Source of the DNA: Firmicutes bacterium ADurb.Bin080
Lineage (GTDB): Bacteria; Bacillota; Clostridia; Christensenellales; DTU072
Assembly: GCA_002070965.1 (NCBI GenBank)
Contig: MWEH01000183.1
Location: 1-47,374 of the forward strand
DNA: 47,374 nucleotides
Direction: 5' to 3'
Both the position numbers and the translations under genes were made by a program. The notes below the pieces were generated by a model that worked only from the letters and a program-made list of their open reading frames with translations, did not search any database and was not told the DNA's origin. Position 1 is the first letter of the stretch. Each line of letters starts with the position of its first letter. This document shows positions 1-8,015 of this stretch, piece after piece.

Positions 1-101
1 ACAAGATAAGTATCATTAATATGCCCACAACCATATCTACTTACAGCCACAGGCTCACCTTTTATTTGAAAATTCAATACAACGCCAATCAATTTCTCCA
101 T
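1..101 (-). CDS. Phosphotransferase family protein, N-terminal fragment (N-acetylhexosamine 1-kinase-like)
   Basis: Only the first 33 codons are in the window; the gene runs off the left edge. It starts at the ATG at 101 behind a weak GGGAAAG ribosome site. The visible residues include YGCGHINDTYL, the glycine-rich ATP-binding hairpin typical of the aminoglycoside-phosphotransferase fold, in the version seen in N-acetylhexosamine kinases (NahK and relatives). In that family it phosphorylates C1 of GlcNAc or GalNAc in the cytoplasm. The family call rests on this one motif; the exact substrate cannot be told from so short a piece. Confidence 0.55.
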   Translation of the reverse strand, partial: MEKLIGVVLNFQIKGEPVAVSRYGCGHINDTYL

Positions 102-233
102 ATATCTTTCCCTATAATTCAATAAAATCTTATTGGTTAATATAATATCATATTTACATAATCAAATGTTACCATAACCAATATGTCCTCCGTTCCAACA
201 AGCAACCTCTGCTACATATACATTTCCTTTCTC

Positions 234-262
234 TTTACATCTTAGCCCTTTTTTGATAAAAT
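234..262 (+). promoter_or_regulatory. Promoter of tRNA-Val
   Basis: A -35 box TTTACA (234-239) and a -10 box TAAAAT (257-262) are separated by exactly 17 bases. The predicted start is a few bases before the mature tRNA 5' end at 274. This is a good sigma-70/sigma-A match in the expected place. Confidence 0.65.
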
Positions 263-273
263 ACACTTGCTTT

Positions 274-349
274 GGGCAATTGACTCAGCTGGTAGAGTGC
301 CTCCGTCACATGGAGGAAGTCAGGGGTTCGAGTCCCTTATTGCCCACCA
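274..349 (+). tRNA. tRNA-Val (anticodon CAC)
   Basis: A full 76-nt cloverleaf including an encoded CCA. The acceptor stem is GGGCAAT/ATTGCCC; the D stem ACTC/GAGT encloses AGCTGGTA; the anticodon stem CCTCC/GGAGG holds loop GTCACAT, which puts U33 before anticodon CAC (reads GUG, valine). The T arm has the loop TTCGAGT. Reading the anticodon as GTC (Asp) would remove U33 and break the stem, so Val is preferred. It is a single tRNA, not part of a cluster, with its own promoter and terminator. Confidence 0.93.
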
Positions 350-354
350 TAGAC

Positions 355-394
355 ACACGGAGCAACGGAAAACGCTGTTCCGTGTTTTCTTTTC
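355..394 (+). terminator. Rho-independent terminator of tRNA-Val
   Basis: Stem ACACGGAGCA (355-364) pairs with TGTTCCGTGT (376-385, one G-U pair), followed by TTTTCTTTT. It lies six bases beyond the tRNA CCA. Confidence 0.7.
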
Positions 395-398
395 CCCG

Positions 399-434
399 AA
401 AGCCTGCTTGTTATCATTCAAAGCGGGCTTTTTT
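399..434 (+). terminator. Second, back-up terminator behind tRNA-Val
   Basis: Stem AAAGCCTGCTT (399-409) pairs with AAGCGGGCTTT (421-431, one G-U pair), then a run of T. It stands in tandem with the first terminator. The following stretch to 600 shows no gene, only a doubled AACTTGATTT near 580-605. Confidence 0.65.
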
Positions 435-600
435 GCTGTCTTTATGCCTTTTGTGGTTCTTTTTATCCGCCGTCTATATCGCCACTTTTTATTCTCGGAT
501 TTGAACTGACCGCCCGTTTGTCTTTTTATCTCTTTACTTTTTATCCTATTGCACCCACTTTTTGAATTCGTCGCAAAATCAAGTTTAGAAATCAAGTTTT

Positions 601-1815
601 TCAAACTGTTATGCTCTCACCGTCCTGCAATAGTATTATGTCGGCGTTTATTCCTAACAAACGAAAATTCTCGGGGCCTTCGCAATGTATCGGCACGACA
701 GTTTTTGCCTGCGTTATCTCGCAGACCTTTTTTATGTCCTCCGTCGTCGCGTGTCCGCTCGTATGTAATTGCATTAGCTGACTCCCCGCCGCCGTTGCTT
801 TGTCAATGAAACCGCATTTATATTCATCAAACGCCGCGTGTGTTTTATCTAAATAACCGCTCCACATGGAGTATATTAACAAATTGTCGGGAAATGCGCC
901 CAGCGCTTTCTGCGTTATGTAGTTAGCTCGCCCAATAAAACAAAAACCAACCTTGCCCATTAGGTCATGCAAATTTTCGCCGTATGTAAATATCTTTTGT
1001 TTGCTGAAATTGTAAAACGGCGAAGTGCTGTTTTCGGTTACAATCCGCAAAATCTCTAACTGGAATTCGCTCTCACAAACTATGAAAGGCTTTTTGTTGG
1101 CAATCGCCGCGCTGTAAAACTCCGCTATCGTATCAATGTTCGTTGAACTGCAAAGGACAAAAACGTTCTTGTTATCTCTGAGTAATTCCGCCGCCTTTCG
1201 TCCAAGCTCATGCTCCGTTAAGACCTTTTCGTTGGGTCGTGAAAGCATCGTTCCCTCTGTTATTAATACATCGATGTCCTTTGCGTATTTTTCAAAAACA
1301 GCGGGCATTTTGCGCCCTCGCGCTCCGTGCATCCGAAAGTCTCCCGTATGTAAAATCCGCTTGCCGTCAGCTTCTATTAAAAGCATATATGCGTCAAACG
1401 CCGAATGGTCAACCGTATACGGTGTTATCTTTATATTCTTAATTATAATAGGTTTGCCCGCCTCTAAAGTTTCAAAACCCGCCACAAGTTCAGGATTCCC
1501 TTTGTCGAGCTTTCGCTTGAGCGTCCGCTGTACGACAGTGTATATTTGCTTTGCCGTCGCGCCTATGTATATCGGTATTCCTGACAAAACCGCTTCGAAC
1601 ATTCCGACATGATCACCGTGGTAGTGTGTGATAAATACCGCGTCGCAGTCTTGCTTTCCTTTCGTTACACCCTCAATATTGAGCGGCGGGCTTTCACTTT
1701 TATCGGCTCGAGGTAGTTCCGACCCCATGTCAATAATAATCCGCGCCACCGCTGTTTTTATCTCGGTTATGCACCCTCCTATTTGGTGAGTTCCCCTATG
1801 TACTTTTATTTGCAT
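601..1815 (-). CDS. Beta-CASP / RNase J-like metallo-beta-lactamase-fold nuclease
   Basis: This 404-residue protein carries the metallo-beta-lactamase motif HYHGDH at residues 64-69, a further His at 137, and HTGDF near 156-160. In the C-terminal part HTSGHA and VVPIHCE match beta-CASP motifs B and C. Those motifs are typical of RNase J and other nucleic-acid-processing enzymes of the fold, so an RNA or DNA nuclease is more likely than a lactamase. It is shorter than RNase J (about 550) and lacks that protein's C-terminal domain. Its start overlaps the end of the upstream PD-(D/E)XK gene by 10 bases, with GGGG before the ATG, so both come from one message. The region is visibly richer in GC than the rest of the window, suggesting transfer. 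The substrate is unknown. Confidence 0.8.
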   Translation of the reverse strand: MQIKVHRGTHQIGGCITEIKTAVARIIIDMGSELPRADKSESPPLNIEGVTKGKQDCDAVFITHYHGDHVGMFEAVLSGIPIYIGATAKQIYTVVQRTLKRKLDKGNPELVAGFETLEAGKPIIIKNIKITPYTVDHSAFDAYMLLIEADGKRILHTGDFRMHGARGRKMPAVFEKYAKDIDVLITEGTMLSRPNEKVLTEHELGRKAAELLRDNKNVFVLCSSTNIDTIAEFYSAAIANKKPFIVCESEFQLEILRIVTENSTSPFYNFSKQKIFTYGENLHDLMGKVGFCFIGRANYITQKALGAFPDNLLIYSMWSGYLDKTHAAFDEYKCGFIDKATAAGSQLMQLHTSGHATTEDIKKVCEITQAKTVVPIHCEGPENFRLLGINADIILLQDGESITV

Positions 1816-2639
1816 TTATACCCCTTTGCCAAAGAGTCCCATATTTCATCAATTCCCGGCTCTTCACCCGATGGTACCCACATAACATTTTCTGCGCCGA
1901 GCTCCGCATTGATTGACTCTATCGTGTGCCGGCCGTTATCGTTAAGCTTTTTGGGAGTTTCGTAAACGAGCAGCTTCGCGGTCGTTAGAAGGCTATTATT
2001 TGGTTCGTAAGCCGTGCCGAATACAGAGTTTATTATGTGAATATGTTCGGCATATTGCATAGCGATATTCTGCGCCTGTTCGGCAATTCCCGCTGTATAA
2101 ATGTTGACCTGTTCTATCACTTCAGGACTATAGCCCACCGCGCGGTTGACACGATTATCGGAAAAGACTTTACCCTCTACGAACATAATTTGCCGAGTTT
2201 CCGTGTTCAATAGAACCATGTCGCACTTTTTATTTCCGCCTACCGTTCCGTTCAGCTGTATCTCTATGTCCAAAACAACAGTTTTCGTTTTGCTTCCCCG
2301 ATCAAAAGTATGGCTGTTTAGCCGATCAAGAAGCTGTCGCTCTTTTGCCGATCCATCGGTATTTTTGTATCTGTTCTCATTTTGACGCTTTGCTTTTTCA
2401 TATTCGTCCATTCCGTCCGTTCCTTCGCTGTATGACTCGTATTTTTTGTCCCGCACATACGAACTTCCGTTGAACTTGTACAAACAGCCGCCTTTATAGT
2501 AAAAATGTACCTCGCCTATGCGGACTGCTGGGAAAACAAGACCTGCGTATATATCTTTTTTCAAGCGGACAAAAAGTTCGGCGTTTGCGCCGGATAATTT
2601 GTCAATCTTGGAACAATCAAAACTTCTTATAAACCCCAT
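1806..2639 (-). CDS. PD-(D/E)XK nuclease-like protein, partner of the beta-CASP gene
   Basis: No named family is recognised over the 277 residues. The middle shows a restriction-endonuclease-like core: Glu in LDIEIQL (about 126), Asp140 in CDMVLL, the E-x-K pair in FVEGK (155-157), and Gln/Tyr in EQVNIYT (about 177-181). This order and spacing fit the PD-(D/E)XK fold. The N-terminal 120 residues are polar and unassigned. The start is supported by AGGAG about 8 bases ahead. It is the first gene of a two-gene operon with the beta-CASP protein. A nuclease pair in a transferred-looking stretch next to AbiE suggests host defence or element maintenance, which is inference only. Confidence 0.6.
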   Translation of the reverse strand: MGFIRSFDCSKIDKLSGANAELFVRLKKDIYAGLVFPAVRIGEVHFYYKGGCLYKFNGSSYVRDKKYESYSEGTDGMDEYEKAKRQNENRYKNTDGSAKERQLLDRLNSHTFDRGSKTKTVVLDIEIQLNGTVGGNKKCDMVLLNTETRQIMFVEGKVFSDNRVNRAVGYSPEVIEQVNIYTAGIAEQAQNIAMQYAEHIHIINSVFGTAYEPNNSLLTTAKLLVYETPKKLNDNGRHTIESINAELGAENVMWVPSGEEPGIDEIWDSLAKGYKCK

Positions 2640-2698
2640 ATGTATTACTCCTATATATAATTTTTCAAATTCTCTTTTTAAGATATAATAGTTTTCCT

Positions 2699-2726
2699 AG
2701 TATACAATGATTTCTCTATCCGCCAA
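2699..2726 (-). promoter_or_regulatory. Possible promoter of the nuclease pair
   Basis: On the minus strand a TTGGCG (-35) and a TATACT (-10) are 16 bases apart, about 60 bases ahead of the 2639 start codon. The remainder of 2640-2934 shows no convincing gene. Confidence 0.4.
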
Positions 2727-2934
2727 TTCAGTTGTCTTAACAGTATATGTCTTTATTACTTCCTCGTTTTAATTTACAATGCGATTAACATTCTTTTGAT
2801 AGGTATAACCGCTTGTTTCGAAGGAAAAATAGTATTTGCGGCTGCAATTGATATCAATCCGATCAATAAACATATTACTAAGGCAAATGATTTCAACGAT
2901 AATGATTTGTTTTTTATTTTTATTACCCTTTGTT

Positions 2935-3462
2935 TTATTGGTATTTTGACCTTGTTGTGTTTTCTATGGAAATATTTGTAATACCCTGGATGTCGGTTTG
3001 ATTCACTTCAATGATGAAAAGCCAACTTTCGGCAATATCATTGTATGTTCCTCGCTTTAAACTAATTTCAATAATTAACTCATCCCCTTCAATAGTTAAT
3101 TTCTCGACTCTTGGCTCTCTTGCCGAGTTATACAATACAGAAGAATTAATGATTAAAGTTTTATTCTCGAAAAATTCTTCATTATACCCTCGTATTTTCT
3201 CGCTTAATTCGCTACCATAGCCATCATTGTCTTCTTCGAATGCTGGATTACTCCACTCCTCACACAAATCTCTTAATTCATTAAAGCTTTTTACTATTAC
3301 TCTTAGACCCACAGTAATACCGCCGTTTTCAGCTTCTTTACTTCCAAATACGACTTTGTCTGAAAATCCGATATTGTACTCAATCCCTGAATTTTGACAA
3401 CCACACAATGATACTGTGCAAATAATTGTTATTAGCAGTAAACAAATCCCTCTCTTAAGCAA
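2935..3462 (-). CDS. Small secreted lipoprotein, PrcB-like fold possible
   Basis: The 175-residue product begins with a lipoprotein signal peptide: LKRG, a hydrophobic stretch, then the lipobox SLCGC with the acylated Cys near 20-22. The start codon is TTG, placed by AAGGGGG about 8 bases ahead. After the lipobox there is an acidic stretch, then alternating beta strands (FFENKTLII, KLTIEGDELIIEIS, SWLFIIEV). That pattern resembles the PrcB-type domain and the C-terminal half of the lipoprotein at 43550-44287. It is probably a single gene anchored on the outer face of the membrane. Function is unknown. Confidence 0.7.
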   Translation of the reverse strand: MLKRGICLLLITIICTVSLCGCQNSGIEYNIGFSDKVVFGSKEAENGGITVGLRVIVKSFNELRDLCEEWSNPAFEEDNDGYGSELSEKIRGYNEEFFENKTLIINSSVLYNSAREPRVEKLTIEGDELIIEISLKRGTYNDIAESWLFIIEVNQTDIQGITNISIENTTRSKYQ

Positions 3463-3521
3463 AATTTACCCCCTTATTAAATCGTCCATATATCTTACAT
3501 ACCATTTAATTTGCACAATTT

Positions 3522-4388
3522 TTATATACAATTTAGCTGTTCGGTTATAGCCGTAAAAAACTCTTTATTCCACAATGAAAGCGACCGATTGTTTTTTATA
3601 AAAGGTTCGACGTCGGATTTTGCGTTTTCATAATCGATTTCGGCAAATCTTGAAAATAATACTAGCTTTAATTCTTGTATTGAAAGCTGGTTGCCTGTGG
3701 GTAAAAAGCCCGATTGAATCAGCCTTTCATTTAGGTGTTTAAGGTTAACGGGGGCATTGTGCGACAAGTAAAAAACATAATCATAAAGATCTCTACCTTT
3801 GACACGGTTTTTCCAGCCTCTGCATATAACCGCATGAATCTTTCCCGCGAACAAAGAAGGTTGATCATATAGTCCGACCTCATAAGGATACGGTAACAAT
3901 CTGTATTTCCGTTCAAAAGTCGCATACGCCGGAGGGTTGATATCTACCTCAAATTTAATTTTTATGAGCTCGTTTGCGGATATTCTTCCCTGCAGATCAT
4001 TATTGGAATAAAACATAAGCAAGTGCTCTTTTGTATTTCCTTTTAAAAATGCAGACCTTATGTTTGAATCAAAGGTCTTTTCTTTTTCTTCCATCTTAAA
4101 ATTCAATCCAAAGGCCCTAACTTCCTTTTCCAGTATAGGAAAATATTGAGTCAAATCAAAATTCGGATTTGGTTGCATTAAAGAAAAGTCCAAATCTTCG
4201 GAAAATCTGTCAAGTCCGTAAAAAATTCTTAGTGCCGTTCCTCCATAGAACACAGCTGAATCGAAAAACCCAGCCCGCGATAATCCGGACAAAACTATTT
4301 CTTGTATTATTTCTTTAACGCTGTTCTTTCTCTCCTCAACTGTGTCGGAAGAATACTTTTTAAGCATTTGCTCAATAAGCTTATCCAT
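3522..4388 (-). CDS. abiEii: AbiEii/AbiGii-type nucleotidyltransferase toxin
   Basis: This 288-residue protein has the nucleotidyltransferase signature of the AbiEii family: GGTALR (49-54), then RFSEDLDF with the metal-binding pair D65/D67. Downstream are the family's conserved stretches, LFAGKIHAV and the basic KGRDLYDYVFYL. AbiEii is the toxin of a type IV toxin-antitoxin and phage-abortive system; characterised members transfer nucleotides, for example to tRNA. It overlaps the antitoxin gene by 8 bases and has its own AAGGAGAT site inside that gene, so the two are translationally coupled. Length and motifs look intact. The actual target is not visible from sequence. Confidence 0.9.
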   Translation of the reverse strand: MDKLIEQMLKKYSSDTVEERKNSVKEIIQEIVLSGLSRAGFFDSAVFYGGTALRIFYGLDRFSEDLDFSLMQPNPNFDLTQYFPILEKEVRAFGLNFKMEEKEKTFDSNIRSAFLKGNTKEHLLMFYSNNDLQGRISANELIKIKFEVDINPPAYATFERKYRLLPYPYEVGLYDQPSLFAGKIHAVICRGWKNRVKGRDLYDYVFYLSHNAPVNLKHLNERLIQSGFLPTGNQLSIQELKLVLFSRFAEIDYENAKSDVEPFIKNNRSLSLWNKEFFTAITEQLNCI

Positions 4389-4974
4389 TCTTATATCTCC
4401 TTTTTAGATATGCGCCCAAAAGCTCCAGATTGACACTTCCGTACTTGTCTGATAACTCAATCATGTCAGCATGGTTCAATTTATTAAATTCCTTTTGGTC
4501 AATTCTTAAATCTTCAAATAGTACACGCTCCAATTCTTTCTGGCTAGATATCTTTGACATTTTATAGAGCTGATCACAGACAGCTTTTTCCGCTGAAGCT
4601 ATTTGGCATACATATTCTCCTTCCTTGTAAACATTTATACCATACGGATAAGCCTCGCTTGGCACATCTCTGAATATAAAAAAACCGAAAGGCGTTTCAT
4701 ATTTCTTTGTCTTTCTCTTTTCAAATGTTGCAGAAGTACAAGCATATACGGCCTCAGGTATCAAAGAATGATATGCAAGCGCAAACTCAAAGGATAAATA
4801 TGAAGGGGCATATATGCTTGCAGCCAAATAATGCGCCGGGGTACTTCTGTCCGTTTCATATAGTCCCTTGACAATAGGAATATAAACCCCATCCTTTACC
4901 AATCGTGCAATTTTACTATGAGGATTGCTATATTCTTTCAGTTCATTTATAATAATTTTTGTAGTTTTTACCAT
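4381..4974 (-). CDS. abiEi: AbiEi-type antitoxin and autorepressor
   Basis: The 197-residue product has the layout of AbiEi antitoxins: an N-terminal winged-helix-like part (KIARLVKDGVYIPIVKGLYE, with the YIPIVKGLY wing) and a C-terminal AbiEi_4-like domain (SAEKAVCDQLYKM). Known AbiEi proteins neutralise AbiEii and bind inverted repeats in their own promoter. Here the gene comes first and overlaps the toxin. A GGAG site precedes the ATG, and a perfect palindrome lies over the -10 box just upstream, consistent with autorepression. Confidence 0.87.
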   Translation of the reverse strand: MVKTTKIIINELKEYSNPHSKIARLVKDGVYIPIVKGLYETDRSTPAHYLAASIYAPSYLSFEFALAYHSLIPEAVYACTSATFEKRKTKKYETPFGFFIFRDVPSEAYPYGINVYKEGEYVCQIASAEKAVCDQLYKMSKISSQKELERVLFEDLRIDQKEFNKLNHADMIELSDKYGSVNLELLGAYLKRRYKNG

Positions 4975-4989
4975 ATTTGCTCCATCAAC

Positions 4990-5004
4990 TGCAATTATAT
5001 TGCA
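4990..5004. promoter_or_regulatory. Palindromic operator over the abiE -10 box
   Basis: TGCAAT-TAT-ATTGCA is a perfect 6-3-6 inverted repeat containing the whole -10 box. Binding here would block RNA polymerase. AbiEi is the natural candidate since the family autoregulates through inverted repeats. Confidence 0.55.
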
Positions 5005-5022
5005 TTATCTGGAGAAAATCAA
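4994..5022 (-). promoter_or_regulatory. Promoter of abiEi-abiEii
   Basis: On the minus strand TTGATT (-35, 5017-5022) and a perfect TATAAT (-10, 4994-4999) are separated by 17 bases, 20 bases ahead of the abiEi start. This is among the best promoters in the window. Confidence 0.7.
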
Positions 5023-5202
5023 GGTATTTTTGTATCTTACGAGCATCCTTATTGCCTACTACCAAGCCACACGAAAAAGGAGCGTATACTCTAGCCCCCA
5101 TCGTGTGTCTTTTTTTGTTGTTTTTCTCTCGATTTCGCCTATTTTCAGCTACGCTCTCAAATACTTTTAAGAATTATTACTTATCGTTCGTTGTCCCTGC
5201 CA

Positions 5203-5403
5203 TCAGTTAGGGTCTGTTTTTATCTCAGCGCCACGTATGTTTTGCAATGTATCAATCACAATAAATCCTATGTCTGGGTGATTCTCAAGAACTTGTTCTA
5301 GCTTTTCAAAAAATCCTTTATCCGTCTGATTGGCATCAGTTATCAAATATGCATTATCGGGACTAGCCTGCTGCTCTTGGTTATTGAATATAATAATGGT
5401 ATA
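5203..5403 (-). pseudogene. Remnant of a mobile-element AAA ATPase (AAA_25/RepA-like)
   Basis: There is no start codon, but 66 codons stay open on the minus strand to a TGA at 5203. The translation has AYLITDANQTDKGFFEKLEQ followed by HPDIGFIVIDTLQNIRG. The IDTLQ-x-IRG block is the Walker B region of RecA-like AAA_25 helicases, common on integrative elements and phages. The Walker A part and everything after IRGAE are missing, and a TAG closes the frame upstream at 5404-5406. I read this as a decayed trace of an integrated element. The stretch from 5040 to 5200 around it holds no recognisable gene. Confidence 0.6.
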
Positions 5404-5476
5404 CTAAAAACAATTAGATTAATCTAGAAATAATTTGGACTTTAATGAATAACTTATCTAATTAGCGGGATAATTA

Positions 5477-7348
5477 ATGAAAAAAAGTAGAGCACCAATA
5501 TTCATTTTATTAATTATTATTTTTTTTGCCGTAGCTATTTTTTCTGCATGCGTGGCCGATACACATCCAGTTAATGGTAAAAATGGGGATTTTATAATAA
5601 CTAACGAAGTTTTAACAAGGTATTTAGGAAAAGATAGCATTGTTGCCGTTCCGGACTATGTAAAGGTCATAGGTCAATCGGCATTCTATGAGGTTAATAC
5701 TTTAGAGAAAATTATAATTCCCAACTCGGTTACCAGCATAGAATATAAGGCATTTTATAAGTGTACACAGCTAGCAGAGGCCACAATACCGGATTCAGTT
5801 ACCGCGATAGGAGAATACGCATTTGCTTATACTACGATTACTGGTGTATCGATACCAAAATCGGTGACCGCAATAGGGAATTGGGCATTTACCGGCTCTA
5901 TCTACCTTGAAACGATAACAGTAGATGACGATAATCCTATATATAGAAGTGAAGCGAACTGTCTTATTGAACGCGAAAATAAGAGTATTATTCAAGGCTG
6001 TAAAACAAGCGAAGTGCCGCAATCTGTTGAGAGGATAGGAGTGGGCGCTTTTTCCGAAATTAGCTCACTTGAGAGCATTACTATCCCTGATAATATTAAA
6101 TATTTGGGCGACGGTGCGTTTTTGGGTTGCACTGCTTTGACGCAATTTTTCATTCCGCGGTATGTAAGTTATATTGGTCATAGTTTATTTAACGGCTGTT
6201 CGTCGCTTGAGAGCATTTCGGTTGCAAGTGAAAATCAAATATTTCGCAGTGCAGGGAATTGCGTCATGTGGATTACCGATAACAATAGCTTGATTATCGG
6301 TATAAAAACAAGCGTTATTCCACACGACGTATCAAAAATAGATAGAGCAGCATTTATCGGTAGTAGTATAACAAGTATTGAAATTCCTAACTGTGTAACT
6401 AGAATCGAACCATCCGCATTTGAGAGCAGTGAGCTTACAGAAATTAATATTTCGCCATCAGTAAATTATATTGCTACAGGTGCTTTTTTTGACTGTAATT
6501 CACTAGAAACAATAATTGTAGCGCCCGAAAATGCATTTTATAAAAGCGACGGCAATTGTCTTATAAGGGTTGAGGACAATGCGTTAATGCTTACTACCAA
6601 ACAAAGCATTATACCCGATTATATTAAAAGCATAGACTCAGGAGCGTTCGGCGCTTCAGCAACAACTAACATAAATATCCCTGCGTTAGTTACGAGTATT
6701 AGTTCGGGAGCCTTTAACAATTGTAATTCAATAGAGCAAATATCTGTTGATAGTAAAAACGAGGTTTATAGGAGCGAAGGCAATTGTATAATTAAAAAAT
6801 CCAATAATGAATTAGTGGTAGGCATCAAAACTAGTATTATTCCCGATTCGGTCACTAAGATAGGATATGGTGCATTTTGGGGTAATTCTGAATTGGTCTC
6901 AATTGAAATACCGAACTCCGTGACAATAATTAAAGATAATGCTTTTTTTGATTGCACTGCTCTTACCGAGGTTATAATACCGAACTCAGTTAAGAGTATT
7001 GGTACGGCTTTTTGGGGGTGTAGTTCGTTAAAGAGTATTAAGCTGTCCGACCAAATCACAAATATTGGATTGTGGGCGTTTATGGATTGCACTTCGCTGA
7101 CGAACATAGAAATTCCAAATTCCGTGCAAACTATAGGCAAACAGGCATTTTACGGCTGTATTTCGTTAACAAATATTACAATGTCAAATTCAGTAGAAAG
7201 TATAGACGAGTCTCCATTTTACGGCTGTATTTCGCTGTTAGACATTTACTTTCTGGGAAGTCAAAGCGAATGGAATAATATTAATACACCATCTGTTCAA
7301 ATTGCGTCAAGTATCAACATTCATTTTATAGACCCATTACAGGACTAA
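5477..7348 (+). CDS. BspA-type leucine-rich repeat lipoprotein
   Basis: The 623-residue protein starts with a signal peptide and lipobox IFSAC (Cys about residue 25). The rest is a tandem array of LRR_5 (BspA/Treponema type) repeats of about 23 residues with the core IPNSVTSIEYKAFYKCTQL, repeated some 15-20 times. The array is interrupted by longer spacers of the form ISVDSKNEVYRSEGNCII that recur about every 90-100 residues. No enzyme domain is present. It ends in a short SEWNNI cap typical of such proteins. It should be exposed on the cell surface, where BspA-like proteins bind host or matrix molecules or other bacteria. The ribosome site (GCGGGAT) is weak. It sits alone between two gene remnants. 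Confidence 0.88.
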   Translation: MKKSRAPIFILLIIIFFAVAIFSACVADTHPVNGKNGDFIITNEVLTRYLGKDSIVAVPDYVKVIGQSAFYEVNTLEKIIIPNSVTSIEYKAFYKCTQLAEATIPDSVTAIGEYAFAYTTITGVSIPKSVTAIGNWAFTGSIYLETITVDDDNPIYRSEANCLIERENKSIIQGCKTSEVPQSVERIGVGAFSEISSLESITIPDNIKYLGDGAFLGCTALTQFFIPRYVSYIGHSLFNGCSSLESISVASENQIFRSAGNCVMWITDNNSLIIGIKTSVIPHDVSKIDRAAFIGSSITSIEIPNCVTRIEPSAFESSELTEINISPSVNYIATGAFFDCNSLETIIVAPENAFYKSDGNCLIRVEDNALMLTTKQSIIPDYIKSIDSGAFGASATTNINIPALVTSISSGAFNNCNSIEQISVDSKNEVYRSEGNCIIKKSNNELVVGIKTSIIPDSVTKIGYGAFWGNSELVSIEIPNSVTIIKDNAFFDCTALTEVIIPNSVKSIGTAFWGCSSLKSIKLSDQITNIGLWAFMDCTSLTNIEIPNSVQTIGKQAFYGCISLTNITMSNSVESIDESPFYGCISLLDIYFLGSQSEWNNINTPSVQIASSINIHFIDPLQD

Positions 7349-7562
7349 GTAATTGTGCCCTGCCAAGTGAGACAGTTTTAAACCATATTGAAGAAATTCA
7401 AAAGGTTCAATGCTGTTTTTTTTAGCTATTATTCTTAAGTTTAGGGGAACTTTTCATTTGTATCAGGGCATAAAAATGGTACCTGATCTAACCTTTTGCC
7501 GGATAAAGAATCATCGGCACAAATGATTACCGCATGCAATACATTTGATTTAATAATTTTTT

Positions 7563-7928
7563 TCCGCATTTCAGACAGAAAGCTAAGGGTGGCTGACACT
7601 CTTCCACGCAGTGAAGAAGGATGCCCGACTGATGAAAAACGGTTGGGAAAGAAAATGGAAAAAAGTGTATTGCGCGGGGATTATGCTTTTGGACTTAGAA
7701 GACCCGTCCAAAGTACTGGGCATCTGCAAAGAACCTCTTTTGATGCCCGAAGCTTCTTGTGAACTTTATAACGGTTTTTGCAATAACGTTATATTCCCCT
7801 GCGGGATGGTGGAAGAAAACGGAATGACTAAAATATATTACGGTGCCGGAGATACCGTAACCTGCCTTGCTACCGCAAAGACGGAAGATTTGATTCGACT
7901 CTGTTTAGAGGGAAATTGTGAGTTTTAA
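7563..7928 (+). pseudogene. C-terminal remnant of a GH130 mannoside phosphorylase
   Basis: The frame from GGG at 7587 reads GWLTLFHAVKK, then LLDLEDPSKVLG, then VIFPCGMVEENG and KIYYGAGDTVTCLATA. These are the conserved C-terminal blocks of GH130 phosphorylases, which cleave beta-mannosides with phosphate. Just upstream in the same frame AFQTES is followed by a TAA at 7584-7586, exactly where intact homologues read TE-x-GWL, so the stop is probably a point mutation. The N-terminal two thirds with the catalytic Asp are missing. It is not functional. The spacer 7349-7562 contains nothing I recognise. Confidence 0.75.
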
Positions 7929-8015
7929 CAATGTTTGCCTTGTTTTATGGCGTTGTTGCAGTGGGAAACGGATAGATTTGCCGATAAGTTCTTTGAGTTT
8001 CCGTAAAACGTCGAA

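Noticed and set aside
274-349. Reading the tRNA as tRNA-Asp (GTC) because GTCAC occurs in the loop
   Set aside because: That register removes U33 and breaks the five-pair anticodon stem; CAC (Val) fits all arms.
2796-2981. Plus-strand frame of 61 codons with a hydrophobic end
   Set aside because: It begins at a TTG without a ribosome site, overlaps the lipoprotein gene on the other strand and resembles no family.
5055-5115. Hairpin CACACGA/TCGTGTG followed by seven T
   Set aside because: The loop is about 27 bases and no plus-strand gene lies upstream, so I do not call it a terminator; it may be left from a lost gene.
7349-7562. Insertion-sequence remnant between the BspA gene and the GH130 stump
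   Set aside because: I looked for transposase motifs and terminal inverted repeats on both strands and found none convincing.
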